NCBI RefSeq assembly: GCF_963678635.1
Contig: NC_087063.1
Location: 5,922,386 to 5,986,385, forward strand
Source of the DNA: Symsagittifera roscoffensis
Lineage: Eukaryota; Xenacoelomorpha; Acoela; Convolutidae
Length of the DNA stretch: 64,000 nt
Direction: 5' to 3'
The position numbers and the translations under genes are program-made. This document shows positions 61,901 to 64,000 of this stretch, in pieces. The first letter of the stretch is position 1. Each line of letters begins with the position of its first letter. The notes beneath the pieces were generated by a model. The model was not told the DNA's origin. It worked only from the letters and a program-made list of their open reading frames with translations, and searched no databases.

Positions 61901-62226
61901 TTAGCGTGAACAATGATAAAGGTATTGTCTGAGCCAAAAACTCAATTTTTTTTGAATTGCATGATTTTACTTGACTATTTCTATTGCTTCTCGCCACAAA
62001 AGTTTTTGAAAAAACAAAATCACTTATATAAAAAAAATGCGAAAAAGCAAGAATGAGAATTAATGGTTTCTTTGGCTGTTTTACAGTTGGGTTTAATTTG
62101 ATGGTTGGAACAAAGTTTGAGTCTTTTATTTATTCCCGGAAAAATCAGTAAATCAACATCTTGAATTGAAACTAATTTGTTTCAACCTGCTTGGCAGTAT
62201 TTAGCCAATGAAATTTCAGCACCAAC

Positions 62227-62400
62227 TCAAAATGTTTTCTTCACAATGAATTTTTGCGCTCCACTAGACTGCTTGTTTGAGTTTTCGTGTGAACAATCAA
62301 GACAATGGAATGTTTGCCTCCTAGCCACAGTTGTCTGAACTTTTAATCCAGTTTGCTTTTGTTCCAGTCAAAAGTAGAACCCATAAAATCAACCACTCAA
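62227..62400 (+). repeat. Diverged solitary copy of the satellite core
   Basis: Matches the longer core of the edge units: TTTTTGCGCTC, then TTTGCCTCCTAGCCACAGTTGTC (edge units: TTCGCCTCACCATAGTTGTC), TTTAATCCAGTTTGCTT, and CAGTCAAAAGTAGAACCCATAAAATCAACCA. It has the ~70 bp that inner array units lack. Confidence 0.6.
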
Positions 62401-62903
62401 ATTGAGGGTGGAGCACTTGGCAATCTTGTCAACTAACAAACGTAACATATTCAATGGCAAATATCTTACATCAAAGTGTATGCAGCTGCAATTTAGCGTC
62501 TTAAAACAAACAGTAACTTTCTATATAGTTAAGTTTTGACTCTGCGCTTGTATTTAATCAAAAATATTTCAAAAAGGTAACTTTTATTCCAAATATTTTC
62601 TCGGGTTCCTTTGCTAATATCTTTGAAGATGTCATAGAGCTATGCCCAGTTGGGCTTGATTTTGATTACAGACGATGACAAACAGAAAAACAGTAAGCCA
62701 AGGACCATGATGGGCAAGAGCTGTATTTGCCGTTTCTTGACTTTCTGATGTCAGATTTGAAAAAACTTTTGCTGATGCAACCCTACAAGCTTCTTCCAGC
62801 ATACCTGGTTTACGAATTGAATTGATATGAAAGACTTTGAACAAACTCTAGCCCTTCATTTTGAATTTCTACAGGACTCAAAATTTAAATCTGAGCTTTA
62901 GAT
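62401..62903. other. Intergenic, nothing firm
   Basis: Contains a 70-codon minus-strand ORF (62632-62844) without recognised similarity. It could include further hAT transposon debris, but no motif supports that. Confidence 0.35.
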
Positions 62904-63180
62904 TTGGAAATCATATTGCCCGACAAAACTTCGGCTGCATCAACCGTTAACGATGACTTATTTCAATACTCAAAGACTCGAAAAACCACAGCGTACGCTC
63001 TGATGCAATTTTTTGCCAGCTTGCCGGTCACTGTCAGCCCGGCCGAACAATTTTTTTTTGAGATGAAGCTTCTCAGAAAATACTTGCGATCAACCATGGG
63101 GGAGACCGGCTATCATTGCTGGCTAGTATATCCATAAAGAAAAACTCTTAAACGTAGATGAAATCATCAAACGATTTGGC
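62904..63180 (+). pseudogene. hAT-superfamily transposase C-terminal fragment
   Basis: Frame 1 reads ALMQFFASLPVTVSPAEQFF then LLRKYLRSTMGE, the hAT C-terminal dimerisation pattern (usually LPVS-AERSFS, LK-IK, LRSTM). Soon after RSTM the match moves to another frame: IHKEKLLNVDEIIKRFGF, the expected end of the domain. At least one frameshift therefore separates the parts, and the usual AERSFS core is altered to AEQFFF. No catalytic RNase H-like region, BED finger or terminal inverted repeat was found. The remnant is old and inactive. Confidence 0.75.
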
Positions 63181-64000
63181 TTCAAAAACGGACAATACAA
63201 TTTCTATAATTTATTGTTCGTACAAGATTTCAAAAACCGCTATTTTGTTACTTTCTGTATAGTTTGTGTATCTAAATTTTATTTTTAATGGAATTCCCCT
63301 TCGAAAAAATTTCGCGCACGCCACTGAACGAGCCAATCAAATTTCAGCGCCATTTCAGCGTTTTGTTCGCAATAAAAAAAATGACTTTTAAAGAGGCCAA
63401 GTTGATCAAAAAATAGAATGTTTGTTAAAATGTTCGAACCTTTTTTAAATAAACTGCAGTATTTTACCCCGTCTAGAAAAACTCTAAAAAAGCTGATAAA
63501 AATTAACATCCCATATGCTCAAAATCCGGCTTTGATAGATATCGGCTAAAAATTAAAGTGATTGCATATGTTTTAACAATTCAATTTGCGTGGTCAGTGT
63601 TTTGTTAACTGTATTTATACATTGAAAGTTACTTAGAAGCAAATTTAAGAAACTTAAATTTGAAACTTAAATTTAAGTTAAATTTAAGTCAAAATAAGTT
63701 TAAAAAGTCAACTACTGCCCTATCATATACATAAAATTTAGTGTAAATAATTTTTGCAATGAGAGTTTTACGAAAGCGAGTGCTATGAAATCAAAATTTA
63801 ATTGCAACGAAGACCAATAATTTCTTGAAAATCATTCATTCATAACTTTTAAATTATTCAGAAAAATCGTCAGTGATTTTATACAGCTGAGTAATTTTAC
63901 ACCGTCGTCATTATTGTTTTGCAGAAAAATCATTCTTTAGACACTCATCATTCATTATTCAAAGCAAGCCTATAAAAATCATGTTCTGTTATTTTTCTTA
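63181..64000. other. AT-rich right end of the window
   Basis: No gene recognised. At about 63640-63692 the sequence is a cluster of short AAATTTAAG/CTTAAATTT direct and inverted repeats. A 74-codon minus-strand ORF (63285-63509) has no recognised family. Confidence 0.45.

Overview
The window is AT-rich animal genomic DNA: spliced genes, several classes of eukaryotic transposable element and a long satellite array. No prokaryotic operon, rRNA or CRISPR array was seen. The two host genes are a radial spoke head protein (so the organism has motile cilia or flagella) and an animal-type purple acid phosphatase. With these and an L1/Tx1-like LINE, a BEL/Pao element, Helentron-like elements and a hAT remnant, an invertebrate metazoan is the best fit. 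The species cannot be named from the sequence.

Layout. 1-1400: decayed LINE ORF1 pieces. 2213-6471: a LINE on the minus strand with ORF1 and an ORF2 (endonuclease plus reverse transcriptase) broken by one in-frame TGA. 8970-14461: a three-exon RSPH4A/RSPH6A orthologue, plus strand, 514 aa. 15850-16925: nested Helentron-like pieces around a near-perfect 160-bp-arm palindrome. 17144-18373: an unrecognised two-frame ORF, probably retroelement debris, followed by an LTR-like stretch. 18958-21618: a four-exon ACP7-like purple acid phosphatase, minus strand, 478 aa, with a signal peptide and all metal ligands. 23127-26979: four copies of a short non-autonomous element with Helentron-type ends, two of them head to tail.

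26980-59135 is the dominant structure: a macrosatellite of about 22 direct copies of a ~1.31-kb unit. Part of each unit is a truncated, reversed piece of the Helentron-like element. The rest includes a core also found, diverged, in an acid phosphatase intron and near 62.3 kb. The last two units are diverged and keep a longer core; the inner units are almost identical and fall into local subfamilies. Inside the array sits a young, internally deleted BEL/Pao retrotransposon (LTRs about 99.5% identical). It has gag, protease and the start of pol fused to the last bit of integrase. A 1,036-bp direct repeat, made of 448 bp of satellite plus one LTR, brackets its interior, so satellite sequence is fused directly to gag. 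59.4-64 kb holds older copies of the same elements and a hAT transposase C-terminal remnant.

The host genes are not functionally linked. What connects the window is one repeat family that is dispersed, nested in introns, folded into a palindrome and amplified into a satellite. All similarity statements come from reading the sequence by eye; no database search was run.
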